A stretch of 40,280 bases of DNA from JAVBLQ01 sp031553435 (GTDB lineage Bacteria; Bacteroidota; Bacteroidia; Bacteroidales; Azobacteroidaceae). The translations under genes and the position numbers were made by a program. Each line of letters starts with the position of its first letter. The stretch's first letter is position 1. Of the stretch, positions 14,988 to 23,388 are shown piece by piece. Location: positions 1 to 40,280 of the forward strand of contig JAVBLQ010000019.1 in NCBI GenBank assembly GCA_031553435.1, written 5' to 3'. A model generated the notes under the pieces. The model was not told the DNA's origin. It saw nothing but the letters and a program-made list of their open reading frames with translations, and ran no database searches.

Positions 14988-15884
14988 GTGATCAGAAAAA
15001 TCATAGAAAAGATAAGGCTTTCCCCTAAAAAAAGGAGGGAGCCTTATCTTTCTTTTTATAAAATACTGGGATTTAAGCCTAAGAATATTGAATATTATCA
15101 ACAAGCATTGTTGCATAAATCAGTATCCAAGGAAGATAAAAACGGGAATTTGTCGAACAATGAACGTTTGGAATTTCTTGGCGATGCAATTTTGGATGCT
15201 ATTGTTGCCGATATCGTATTCCAGAAATTCGGCAATAAAGATGAAGGATTTCTTACTAATACCCGGTCAAAAATTGTTCAAAGAGAAAGTTTGAACCGGA
15301 TAGCCGTTGATTTAGGTTTGGATAAAATGATCCGTACAGCGGCTAATGCAAAAGCCCACAAAAACCATATTTATGGGAATGCATTGGAAGCCTTTATCGG
15401 AGCTATTTATCTGGACAGGGGATTTAATGCCGCAAAAATCTTTATTGAGCAAAAAATCATTGAGAACCTGAATATTGAGAAAATTGCAAAGAAAGAAGTC
15501 AACTTCAAATCCAAGCTCATAGAATGGAGCCAGAAATATAAAATAAGCCTGACTTTTGAATTGATAGAAAGTTTTACAGACGGAGACAACAATCCTGTTT
15601 TTCAAACCAAAGCCATATTGGGAGATATTCCTGTTGGGATCGGTATTGGTCATTCCAAAAAAGAATCACAACAAAATGCCGCAAAAATGTCTCTCAAGAA
15701 AATCCGTTCAGACAAAGAACTGGTTGAACGTTTAAAAGCTCAGAAAAAAGAAGTTATACAAGAAGAAGAACAAATACAAGAACCGGAAACAGCAGAAGAA
15801 CAAATCATAGAATCTCAACCGGAAACAGATGAAATAACTATTGATTTTTCTGAACCGGAAAATGTTGAGAGTGAAGAATTATAA
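14988..15884 (+). CDS. rnc: Ribonuclease III
   Basis: A 298-residue double-strand-specific endoribonuclease for rRNA and mRNA processing. The start is GTG at 14988, directly after the fabF stop; no better ATG precedes the domain. The catalytic signature NERLEFLGDAILD is at about 58-70 (metal ligands Glu62, Asp66), with a second acidic site in GNALEAFIGAIYLD. A double-stranded-RNA-binding domain runs from about 165 to 235 and ends KESQQNAAKMSLKKI. The last 55 residues form an acidic Glu-rich tail absent from E. coli RNase III. The gene ends five bases before the convergent hydrolase gene. Confidence 0.96.
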   Translation: MIRKIIEKIRLSPKKRREPYLSFYKILGFKPKNIEYYQQALLHKSVSKEDKNGNLSNNERLEFLGDAILDAIVADIVFQKFGNKDEGFLTNTRSKIVQRESLNRIAVDLGLDKMIRTAANAKAHKNHIYGNALEAFIGAIYLDRGFNAAKIFIEQKIIENLNIEKIAKKEVNFKSKLIEWSQKYKISLTFELIESFTDGDNNPVFQTKAILGDIPVGIGIGHSKKESQQNAAKMSLKKIRSDKELVERLKAQKKEVIQEEEQIQEPETAEEQIIESQPETDEITIDFSEPENVESEEL

Positions 15885-15889
15885 ACTTC

Positions 15890-17152
15890 CTATTTCAACG
15901 CCTGATAAACCGAAATCAAGTAACTTTCAAAAACTCCCGGATGCCTCCAGGGCATGACATTAGTGTAAATAATAGCAATCAGATTTTCTTGGGGATCAAT
16001 CGTATATTCTGTTCCGTAAGCTCCTCCCCATTTGAGAGAACCGGGAGAAATCATAGAACGTATAAAACCTCTCTCCGACATCACTTCAAAACCCAAACCG
16101 AATTGATAGGTTCCGGGAATATCAAATAATTCATTGGTTGACATCAATTCAACAGTCTTTCGTCCCAGAATTCTTTTATGATTAAATTCTCCTTTATTCA
16201 AAATCATCTGGCAGAATTTGGCATAATCTTCGATTGTTCCGGACAAACCGGCTCCTCCCCCATGATACAGTTGATCCTGGGCTAAAGGATAAATCTGATC
16301 TATTTTTGAGCGGGACAATACATAAGCGCTATCTAAAGATGTCCGTTGATAACATTTTACCAGGCGATCTTGTTTTTCTTCCGGTAAATAAAAATAAGTA
16401 TCATTCATGCCCAACGGATCAAAAATCCGTTCTTTCATCAAAATATCCAAGGTTTTACCGGTAAGTACCTCAGCCAGATAACCGGCAATATCGATACTGA
16501 ATCCGTAAGTGAATTTCTCACCCGGATCATGCATCAAAGGAGTTCTGGCAATTCTCTCTATCGCTTCTTTGGTTGCGATGGGTTCTTCGTAATTAATTAC
16601 CCTCAATTTTTCTCCAAAACTTTGATAACTGTAGCCGGAAGTATGGGTCAATAAATGACGAATCGTAATGCTTTTATTGGCGGGACGAGTCACCAAATCC
16701 CCTTTTTCCGCACTACCGGAAACATAGACTTTAGGATTGGCAAACATAGGAAGATACTTCTCGACAGGATCGTCCAGCTTGAATTTATTTTCTTCGAAAA
16801 GAGTCATCAGCACCACAGTAGTGACAGCTTTTGTCTGAGATGCTAAACGGAAGATATCGTCTTTTTTTACCGGAATTTTATTTTCCGCATCTTTATATCC
16901 ATATGAAGCGAAATGTACTATTTTCCCGTCACGGGCAATAAACGATAACGCATTGGGCATTACCCCATCATGAATATATTTAGTCAGCATGGTATCAATC
17001 CGTTGCAAACGTTCAGCATCAAATCCTACAGCTTCCGGATTATTTTCAACCACAAAACTCTGAGGATTTTTGTTCTTTTCGGTATTCGTTACCTGCTGAT
17101 TACAAGCAACAACGAAAAGGATACAAAATAATGATAACAAATTCTTTTTCAT
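15890..17152 (-). CDS. Serine hydrolase lipoprotein, class C beta-lactamase family
   Basis: A 420-residue lipoprotein (MKKNLLSL start at 17152, lipobox VVAC with Cys17). The frame could start earlier at 17278, but that would bury the signal peptide. The penicillin-binding fold is indicated by SQTK (Ser105-x-x-Lys108), a tyrosine motif TYGFSIDIAGYLAEVLTG in the position of Y-x-N, and HGGGAGLSGT near the middle with GGAYGTEYTIDP towards the end. Such proteins act as esterases, D-aminopeptidases or carboxypeptidases more often than as true beta-lactamases. It is the last gene of the operon with the permease and aminotransferase genes. The substrate is unknown. Confidence 0.88.
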   Translation of the reverse strand: MKKNLLSLFCILFVVACNQQVTNTEKNKNPQSFVVENNPEAVGFDAERLQRIDTMLTKYIHDGVMPNALSFIARDGKIVHFASYGYKDAENKIPVKKDDIFRLASQTKAVTTVVLMTLFEENKFKLDDPVEKYLPMFANPKVYVSGSAEKGDLVTRPANKSITIRHLLTHTSGYSYQSFGEKLRVINYEEPIATKEAIERIARTPLMHDPGEKFTYGFSIDIAGYLAEVLTGKTLDILMKERIFDPLGMNDTYFYLPEEKQDRLVKCYQRTSLDSAYVLSRSKIDQIYPLAQDQLYHGGGAGLSGTIEDYAKFCQMILNKGEFNHKRILGRKTVELMSTNELFDIPGTYQFGLGFEVMSERGFIRSMISPGSLKWGGAYGTEYTIDPQENLIAIIYTNVMPWRHPGVFESYLISVYQALK

Positions 17153-17163
17153 GATGTAAATAT

Positions 17164-18408
17164 TTATGTGAATTTCATAGATATCACCGGAGATATTCGC
17201 GCAATAATATAAGAAGGGATAATTAACATCAACATGGTCACCAAAAGTGTTCCGGCATTTAATAACAATACATGCCAAATATTTAAGTCAATCGGAACTG
17301 TGGTCAAATAATAGTTGACCGGATTCAATTTCAAAAATCCGAATTGTTTTTGTAAAAAACAAAGAGACAATGCAATAACATTTCCCCACAATAATCCTTT
17401 GGAAATCAGAAAGAAAGACACATACAAAAAAACTTTTCTTATGCTGGCGTTATCCTCTCCTAAAGATTTCAGGATTCCGATCATGTTAGTTCGTTCCAGA
17501 ATAATGATAAGCAAACCGGAAATCATTGTAAATCCGGCAACTGTAAGCATCAGGATCAAAATAATCACAACATTCGTATCCAAAAAATCAAGCCATGAGA
17601 AAATCATCGGATTCAATTGTTTGATAGATCGGACATAAAATATATTTCCCTGCTGATCTCGCCGGTTGTTGAATACATCTGAAAATTTATCTGTTATATT
17701 GTCCAATTGATCAAAATTTTTGACCTGGATTTCGACTCCACTGACCAGACTATCATTCCATTGATTCAATCGCCTTACCTGCTTGATATCAGCGACAACG
17801 AATAGTTTATCGTATTCGGAAAAATTCGTTTGATAAATTCCTGTGATTGTAAATTTTCTGGCCCGGACTTCTTCCCCGACAAAATACGTTATAAAAGAAT
17901 CTCCGAGATTAAATTTCAATTTATCCGCAAGATAAGCGGATATGAGGACATTTGTTGTAGTAGAATCTGGTTGGATGTGCAAAACATCACCTTCCTTGAG
18001 ATGTTGACGGAAAAAAGCCCAATCATAATTCTGATCAACGCCTTTTACTACTATTCCCTGAAAATCTTCTTCTGTTTTAATAATTCCAGGCTTAGTTGCA
18101 AAACAGTCAACGTGTTTTACTTCGGGAGTTTGTAGAATCTCATTCAAAATAGCACCATCAACAGCAATAGGATATGTCTCATAAGATGTGTTGCTGTCAA
18201 AATTCATGATCTGGATATGTGATCCGAAACCAATGACTTTATTACTTACCTCTTTCTTGAATCCGACAATGATTGCAACAGACAATATCATCACTGCCAA
18301 ACCCAATGCAATACCAATGACGGCAATGCGAACGGCCGGAGGAGATACATTTTTTTCTCCATTATTTTTGAAACGAATATGTCTAGCGATGAACAGTTCG
18401 ACATTCAT
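17164..18408 (-). CDS. LolC/LolE-type ABC transporter permease
   Basis: A 414-residue FtsX/MacB-type permease. It starts MNVELFIARHIRF at 18408, overlapping the end of the aminotransferase gene by 26 bases. One transmembrane helix (about 33-55, AVIGIALGLAVMILSVAIIVGF) is followed by a large periplasmic domain and three helices in the last 140 residues (VVIILILMLTVAGFTMI; FLYVSFFLISKGLLWG; LLLNAGTLLVTMLMLIIPS). This is the layout of lipoprotein-releasing proteins that pass lipoproteins to LolA. No LolD ATPase lies next to it, so the ATPase must be elsewhere. The gene sits in an operon with a lipoprotein hydrolase. Confidence 0.88.
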   Translation of the reverse strand: MNVELFIARHIRFKNNGEKNVSPPAVRIAVIGIALGLAVMILSVAIIVGFKKEVSNKVIGFGSHIQIMNFDSNTSYETYPIAVDGAILNEILQTPEVKHVDCFATKPGIIKTEEDFQGIVVKGVDQNYDWAFFRQHLKEGDVLHIQPDSTTTNVLISAYLADKLKFNLGDSFITYFVGEEVRARKFTITGIYQTNFSEYDKLFVVADIKQVRRLNQWNDSLVSGVEIQVKNFDQLDNITDKFSDVFNNRRDQQGNIFYVRSIKQLNPMIFSWLDFLDTNVVIILILMLTVAGFTMISGLLIIILERTNMIGILKSLGEDNASIRKVFLYVSFFLISKGLLWGNVIALSLCFLQKQFGFLKLNPVNYYLTTVPIDLNIWHVLLLNAGTLLVTMLMLIIPSYIIARISPVISMKFT

Positions 18409-19588
18409 ATGCTTCAAGCGCTTTCTCCAAAACAACAACAGCTTTTGCCAAATCTTCTTTTTTCAATACATAAGCGATTCTGACTTCATTTCTTCCCATT
18501 CCGGGAGTAATGTAAAAGCCGGAAGCCGGGGCCATAAAGACAGTTTGACCTTCATATTCAAAATCGGATAAACACCATGCACAGAACTTATCCGCATCAT
18601 CTACAGGTAATCGGGCTACAGTGTAAAAAGCTCCCATAGGTATCGGAGAATAAACTCCGGGGATTCTATTTAAACTGTCAATCAGAAATTTACGACGTTC
18701 AACATATTCTTCATAAATTTCATGAAGATAATCGGATGGTGCATCTAGTGAAGCTTCCGCGGCTATTTGTCCCAATAAAGGAGGACTCAAACGAGCCTGA
18801 CACAGCTTCATGACGGTATTTCGCAATTCTTTATTTTTAGTAATCAATGCTCCGATGCGAATTCCGCATTCACTATATCGCTTGGATACGGAATCGATCA
18901 ATACTACATTTTCTTCTATTCCTTTCAGGTGACAGGCTGAAATATATGGAGAACCGGTATAAATAAATTCTCTGTATACCTCATCAGAGAATAGATATAA
19001 ATCGTGCTTTTTCACCAACTGGCGTATTTGTTCCATCTCTGACCGTGTATAAAGATAACCGGTCGGATTATTCGGATTACAAATCATGATTCCTTTGGTG
19101 CGTTCATTGATCAATGCTTCAAATTTTTTCACATGAGGGAGCGCAAAACCTTCTTCGATAGTAGATGATACTGAACGAATTACAGCTCCAGCACTAATAG
19201 CAAATGAAATATAATTAGCATACGCCGGCTCGGGAACAATGATTTCGTCTCCGGGATTCAGACATGCTAAAAAGGCAAAAAGAACAGCCTCTGAACCTCC
19301 GGTAGTAATAATAATATCGTCCGGAGATAGTTTGATATTGTACTTGGCATAATATCCAACCAGTTTTTCCCGGTAACTCCTGATACCATCACTGGGACTG
19401 TATTCCAGAATTTTCCTGTCAATATGACTGATAGCATCAAGTGCAACCTGAGGAGTAGGTAAATCCGGTTGTCCAATATTCAAATGATATACTTTGATTC
19501 CTTTAGATTTAGCTGCATCAGCAAGCGGAACCAATTTTCGAATGGGAGATGCAGGCATTTCAATCCCACGAGTCGATATTTTAGGCAT
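18383..19588 (-). CDS. Class I/II pyridoxal-phosphate aminotransferase
   Basis: A 401-residue fold-type I aminotransferase. Seen motifs: HLNIGQPDLPTP near 35-46, NPNNPTG at about 171-177, SDEVYREF at 201-208, and the Schiff-base lysine Lys236 in SVSKRYSECGIRIGAL. The AspC/AlaA-like sequence suggests aspartate, alanine or aromatic amino acids as substrates; which one cannot be read from the sequence. It is the first gene of an operon with the LolE-like and hydrolase genes, has a GAAGGA ribosome-binding site, and has a promoter at 19615-19646. Confidence 0.92.
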   Translation of the reverse strand: MPKISTRGIEMPASPIRKLVPLADAAKSKGIKVYHLNIGQPDLPTPQVALDAISHIDRKILEYSPSDGIRSYREKLVGYYAKYNIKLSPDDIIITTGGSEAVLFAFLACLNPGDEIIVPEPAYANYISFAISAGAVIRSVSSTIEEGFALPHVKKFEALINERTKGIMICNPNNPTGYLYTRSEMEQIRQLVKKHDLYLFSDEVYREFIYTGSPYISACHLKGIEENVVLIDSVSKRYSECGIRIGALITKNKELRNTVMKLCQARLSPPLLGQIAAEASLDAPSDYLHEIYEEYVERRKFLIDSLNRIPGVYSPIPMGAFYTVARLPVDDADKFCAWCLSDFEYEGQTVFMAPASGFYITPGMGRNEVRIAYVLKKEDLAKAVVVLEKALEAYECRTVHR

Positions 19589-19614
19589 TGATCCTTCTTA
19601 TTTTTAATTTTCGA

Positions 19615-19646
19615 CAAATTTACATAATAAACCAAGAAAAAACCAA
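19615..19646 (-). promoter_or_regulatory. Promoter of the aminotransferase operon
   Basis: On the minus strand TAAATTTG (19622-19615) is a full -7 match, and TTG (19646-19644) lies 21 bases upstream. The -33 element sits inside the terminator hairpin of the preceding wzc gene, so termination and initiation share DNA. Confidence 0.6.
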
Positions 19647-19670
19647 GAAAACATCATTTTCTTGGTTTTT
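19638..19670 (-). terminator. Terminator after wzc
   Basis: A perfect 14-base stem (19638-19651 with 19657-19670) closes a five-base loop. On the minus strand the stem runs into TTTTTTC, giving a typical intrinsic terminator 38 bases after the wzc stop. The flanks are A/T runs on both sides, so it may work in both directions. A second partial copy of the CTTGGTTT word follows. Confidence 0.85.
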
Positions 19671-19708
19671 AAAAATATCAACTAGACATAAAATTTACAA
19701 AAATCGAA

Positions 19709-22069
19709 TCATTTTTTCTTCTTGGAATTTGTGGCATCACTTCCATAACCATAGCCATAACCGGAATGTACCGTGTTAATATCTATATCATTAGCTACCA
19801 CATAAACATTTTTCAATTTATTGTTCTTCTTTATAGAATTTATAAATTCGACACTGTTTTTATGTACATAACCCAAACGACTGACATATAGCGTAACATC
19901 GCTGATCCTTTTCAAAAGGTATGTATCTGATACAACTCCAATCGGAGCCGAATCAACAATAATATAATCATACTCTTCTCTAAGATCAATGAAAAGTTCG
20001 TCTAATCGCTTTTTCATTAAAAGCTCATTGGGATTCGGAGGTATGGGACCCGCCTGAATCACATCCAAATTAGGGTGTAATCCTGAAGGTTGAATAATTT
20101 GACGATAAGTTACATCGTGATCCGACAGATAATTTGTAATACCTTTCTTTTTTGTCAAATTCATATATTCGCCCAAGCGGGGATTTCTGATATCAAGGCC
20201 TATTGCTAAAACTCGCTTTTCGGTTAAAGCAAAGCTTAAAGCTAAATTGAGACTGATGAATGTTTTTCCTTCTCCGGCAATAGTCGACGTAAGCAAAATT
20301 ACTTTTTTATCCGGTTCATCCAACACAAACATCAAATTTGTTCTCAATAAACGGAACAACTCAACTACGGCAGATGTTTCCTTTGGTTTTACAACAATTT
20401 GTTCTGTACTTTTGGAATGAGGTATTTCCCCGATAATCTCGGCATTCAATAATTTTTCCAGTTCTTCTTTGGTCTCGATTTCCGTTTTAAATAAATCTTT
20501 CAGATAGAAGAAAGCAAATGGAAGTACTATTCCAATAAAAAGCAAAGCCGGAAATATTATCTTTTTCTTTGGAGCTACAGGAAATAATGACGGAGCCGGA
20601 TCGTCAATTATTTTTGCTTTCGGGGAGGTAGCTGCCAGACTTAATTCGGCTTCTTCTCTTTTCTGCAACAAAAAGAGATATAAAGTTTCCTTTATCTGAT
20701 GCTGCCTTTCGATCTGAACAAATTCTCTTTCCTGACGAGGAAGGGCTCTGATCCTTGAATTAGTCATTATGTCCTGTTTTTGTAAATCATTCAATATGAC
20801 TTTCAAGCTATTTTTTACATTAGACAAGTTTGCAGAAATATTCTGGCGGATAGAAACTAATTGTTCATTCATCGCCTTCAACGCAGGGTTTGAAGTTGAT
20901 GAGGTATTTTCTACCTGATTCCTTTCTATCAATAATTCATTATATTTAACGATAACAGCAAGTAAACCTTTATCTTCTATTCCCACAGAGGGAATCAATT
21001 TATTTTTATTGGCTTCTTCTTTGATGTAATCTGCAACACTCTCAACAACATTCAATTGAATTTGAGTCTCAACTTTCTTTTTCTCATATTCATTCATTTG
21101 CTCCAAGAACAATTTAGCTTCAGATGATATATCTGTCAACTTATTCGTTTGTTTATATTGCTCAACATCTTTTTCTACAGAAGAAAGTTCTTCGGCAATA
21201 ACAGCTAACCGGCCTTTAACAAAATCGGCTGTGTTCTGTGCTATCATATTCTTGTCTTCAATTGCATCTTTGTTATACAAATTGACAATTGTATTGAGAA
21301 TGTCAAGAGATTTCTGAATATTTTCAGCTGGCATTGACATTTTGATAACTGTAGTCTTTTTGCTTGTAGGCTCTATTGTAATACTTTCCAAGACATCTAC
21401 AGCCATGCTGTTAGGATTCAAAATCGCAACTTCAAAATTTTCATCTTCAGCATCGGTTATTCGTGGATTTTTATCAATATTTATGTCAACCACACAAGCT
21501 TTAAATGTTGAAGGAAACTTATTTATTGTTGTTTGAAATTTCTCTTTGCCATATTCTCCTTTAATTAAATATAGCCCATTTTCTTTTGACTTAATAGAAA
21601 AAATTAGAGGTGCAATCAAACTATCAATTTTTGAAACATTAACAGGAGTAATAATGAATGGAGACATTCCATATAAATCTACAGTGCGGAGACCTCTCTT
21701 TGTTGTAACATTTACATTTAACTTTAGCTCACGAATCATATTCTTCATGAGTTTTCGTGTTGACAGTACTTCTACCTCATTATCAACATTGTTACTGGTC
21801 ATAGGTCCCAAACCGATATCTGCTATTTGAGAAAGCATAAAAGAGGATGCAGACTTGGATTTATTAGCGTCTTCTCTCAACAAAATTGTTCCGGAAACTT
21901 CATAAACAGGATTCTTCTGTAAAATATAGAATATTCCACATACAAGGAAAAAGAATACACTCACTAAAAACCACTTCCAATTTTTAGTGAATATTTTTAA
22001 TAACTCCCGGATATCAATTGTGCTTTCAGAATCCTCTATTTCATTTTGTTGAATTTGGTTATCCATCAT
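19709..22069 (-). CDS. Polysaccharide biosynthesis tyrosine autokinase, Wzc-like
   Basis: A 786-residue fused Wzz-plus-BY-kinase protein controlling chain length and export of extracellular polysaccharide. An N-terminal helix at about 34-53 (WFLVSVFFFLVCGIFYIL) and a second near 510-530 (IIFPALLFIGIVLPFAFFYL) enclose the Wzz chain-length domain and coiled coil. The cytoplasmic kinase has Walker A AGEGKT at 598-603, Walker A' LAIGLDIRN near 621-629 and Walker B YIIVDSAP at 702-709. The tyrosine tail is short, with three tyrosines (771, 773, 775) in GYGYGYG, then a lysine-rich end. It lies four bases after the wza-like gene. No glycosyltransferase cluster is attached. Confidence 0.95.
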   Translation of the reverse strand: MMDNQIQQNEIEDSESTIDIRELLKIFTKNWKWFLVSVFFFLVCGIFYILQKNPVYEVSGTILLREDANKSKSASSFMLSQIADIGLGPMTSNNVDNEVEVLSTRKLMKNMIRELKLNVNVTTKRGLRTVDLYGMSPFIITPVNVSKIDSLIAPLIFSIKSKENGLYLIKGEYGKEKFQTTINKFPSTFKACVVDINIDKNPRITDAEDENFEVAILNPNSMAVDVLESITIEPTSKKTTVIKMSMPAENIQKSLDILNTIVNLYNKDAIEDKNMIAQNTADFVKGRLAVIAEELSSVEKDVEQYKQTNKLTDISSEAKLFLEQMNEYEKKKVETQIQLNVVESVADYIKEEANKNKLIPSVGIEDKGLLAVIVKYNELLIERNQVENTSSTSNPALKAMNEQLVSIRQNISANLSNVKNSLKVILNDLQKQDIMTNSRIRALPRQEREFVQIERQHQIKETLYLFLLQKREEAELSLAATSPKAKIIDDPAPSLFPVAPKKKIIFPALLFIGIVLPFAFFYLKDLFKTEIETKEELEKLLNAEIIGEIPHSKSTEQIVVKPKETSAVVELFRLLRTNLMFVLDEPDKKVILLTSTIAGEGKTFISLNLALSFALTEKRVLAIGLDIRNPRLGEYMNLTKKKGITNYLSDHDVTYRQIIQPSGLHPNLDVIQAGPIPPNPNELLMKKRLDELFIDLREEYDYIIVDSAPIGVVSDTYLLKRISDVTLYVSRLGYVHKNSVEFINSIKKNNKLKNVYVVANDIDINTVHSGYGYGYGSDATNSKKKK

Positions 22070-22073
22070 TATT

Positions 22074-22874
22074 TTATTTTAAGGCAGTGATTGTAAGGGT
22101 AGCAACAGCAATTAACACAGACACAATAGATAGCATTAAATTTTCTGCAGCACCGATATTGGCACTATTAGCTCTGGCTTTATTGGGTTCTACATAAATC
22201 TGATCATTTTGTTTAAGATAAAAATATGGAGATAATACTAACTCCTTATCATTCAAATTAAGACGTACAAATTGAATTGTTCCATCTCCATTTTCACGTC
22301 GTAAAAGAACATTATCTCTTTTTCCATAAATAGTTAAATCACCGGCAGAAGCCAAAACATCAAAAAGATTAACCCTATCTTCCGAATATGAAAAAGTTCC
22401 GGGACGGTTTACTTCTCCAAGTACGGAAATTTTATAGTTGACAAACCGAACATTTATAATTGGTTTCTCTGTAATATATTTAGGATAAATTTCATGCATG
22501 ATAAAATCTTGGGCTTCAACCCTGGTCTTTCCATTCAGGTTTAATAATCCCAATACCGGAAAATTGATATATCCATTATCATCAACAATATAAACTTGCA
22601 TACCTGTGGCAGCCGTAGGAACGGAGAGGCCACTGGTTGGAGCCGGGGTCAATGGCAGATTAAATGGAAGAGCCACTACCGGATTTGTTGTATTGACTGT
22701 AATGATTAATTGATCTCGTGGCATAATTCTGGCAATATACTGTGTTTGTGCCAAGATTAACTGCTCCTGAGGTATAGTTTCAACTCCATTTATATATCTC
22801 ACTTGTTTATATGAATTACATCCGGAAAGAAGTCCTATAGCAAAGGTTAAAATAATTAAATATTTCAAATTCAT
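22074..22874 (-). CDS. Wza-family polysaccharide export lipoprotein
   Basis: A 266-residue outer-membrane polysaccharide export protein. The start at 22874 gives a lipoprotein signal with lipobox LLSGC; an ATG at 22904 would extend it without reason. A poly_export domain (MPRDQLIITVNTTNPVVALPFNL..., then VDDNGYINFPVLGLLNLNGKT) precedes a SLBB-like segment (ISVLGEVNRPGTFSY..., VLASAGDLTIYGKRDNVLLRR). The last 20 residues are hydrophobic, as in Bacteroidetes homologues. It works with the Wzc-like kinase encoded four bases downstream. Confidence 0.93.
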   Translation of the reverse strand: MNLKYLIILTFAIGLLSGCNSYKQVRYINGVETIPQEQLILAQTQYIARIMPRDQLIITVNTTNPVVALPFNLPLTPAPTSGLSVPTAATGMQVYIVDDNGYINFPVLGLLNLNGKTRVEAQDFIMHEIYPKYITEKPIINVRFVNYKISVLGEVNRPGTFSYSEDRVNLFDVLASAGDLTIYGKRDNVLLRRENGDGTIQFVRLNLNDKELVLSPYFYLKQNDQIYVEPNKARANSANIGAAENLMLSIVSVLIAVATLTITALK

Positions 22875-22926
22875 TCTTGTAGTTTTTTTAAGAAGATGAA
22901 ACAAAAGTTTTTTATTATATTTATTA

Positions 22927-22996
22927 ACGTTAAAGGTGAATGTTTAGTGTTTAACATTGAAAATTTAATATCTGATTTCTCAACTTTCAATATTAA
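22927..22996. repeat. Heptamer inverted repeat before wza
   Basis: The plus strand has six consecutive 7-base units (22927-22968), most ending in AA or AG, such as AGGTGAA and TGTTTAA. A complementary arm (22979-22996) pairs with 22951-22968 at about 14 of 18 positions around a 10-base loop. It lies in the spacer between the DUF3467 gene and wza. It is more degenerate than the other elements of this design. Confidence 0.55.
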
Positions 22997-23013
22997 TCTT
23001 AAACAAAATATCA

Positions 23014-23328
23014 TTACGCTTCACCAAACGGACCTAAAATCGGAGGTGCAAATCCTTCACCCTGAAGCTTGATTTCCCCAAACTGAGATTCGTATTTTTT
23101 TATATTATCATTCAATGCCATCAACAATCTTTTGGCATGTTCGGGAGTTAATATTATCCTTGATTTTACTTTTGCCTTGGGGAAATTAGGAACAACACGA
23201 ATAAAATCAACAACAAATTCCGATGAAGAATGGGCAATAACTGCTAAATTAGAATAAGTACCTTGAGCAATCTCATCACTCAATTCTATTTGCATTGGAT
23301 TATTTGGTTCATTATTATTATTTTCCAT
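23014..23328 (-). CDS. DUF3467 protein downstream of rpoC
   Basis: A 104-residue protein with the DUF3467 pattern: ELSDEIAQGTYSNLAVIAHSSSEFVVDFIRVVPN, then KAKVKSRIILTPEHAKRLLMALNDNIKKYE and a Gly/Pro-rich end. Function is unknown. The start MENNNNEPN at 23328 is preferred over an ATG at 23346 that touches the base of a hairpin. In Bacteroidetes, as I recall, this small gene regularly follows rpoC. Here the two are 60 bases apart with a 12-base hairpin between them. It may be a transcription- or translation-related factor, but this is only context. Confidence 0.88.
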   Translation of the reverse strand: MENNNNEPNNPMQIELSDEIAQGTYSNLAVIAHSSSEFVVDFIRVVPNFPKAKVKSRIILTPEHAKRLLMALNDNIKKYESQFGEIKLQGEGFAPPILGPFGEA

Positions 23329-23346
23329 ACAAAAAATAATTAACAT

Positions 23347-23376
23347 AAATGGTACGGAACAAGATCCGTACCATTT
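23347..23376 (-). terminator. Hairpin between rpoC and the DUF3467 gene
   Basis: AAATGGTACGGA (23347-23358) and TCCGTACCATTT (23365-23376) form a perfect 12-base stem with a six-base loop, 12 bases after the rpoC stop. On the minus strand it is followed by ATGTTAATTATTTTTTG, so the T-run is not directly at the stem. It may be a partial terminator that lowers DUF3467 expression, or an RNA-stabilising or processing hairpin. Confidence 0.65.
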
Positions 23377-23388
23377 ACATTTGATTTA

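Noticed and set aside
15953..17152. True beta-lactamase giving drug resistance
   Set aside because: The fold fits, but the second motif is TYG rather than Y-S-N and the context is a lipoprotein/permease operon; a peptidase or esterase is more likely.
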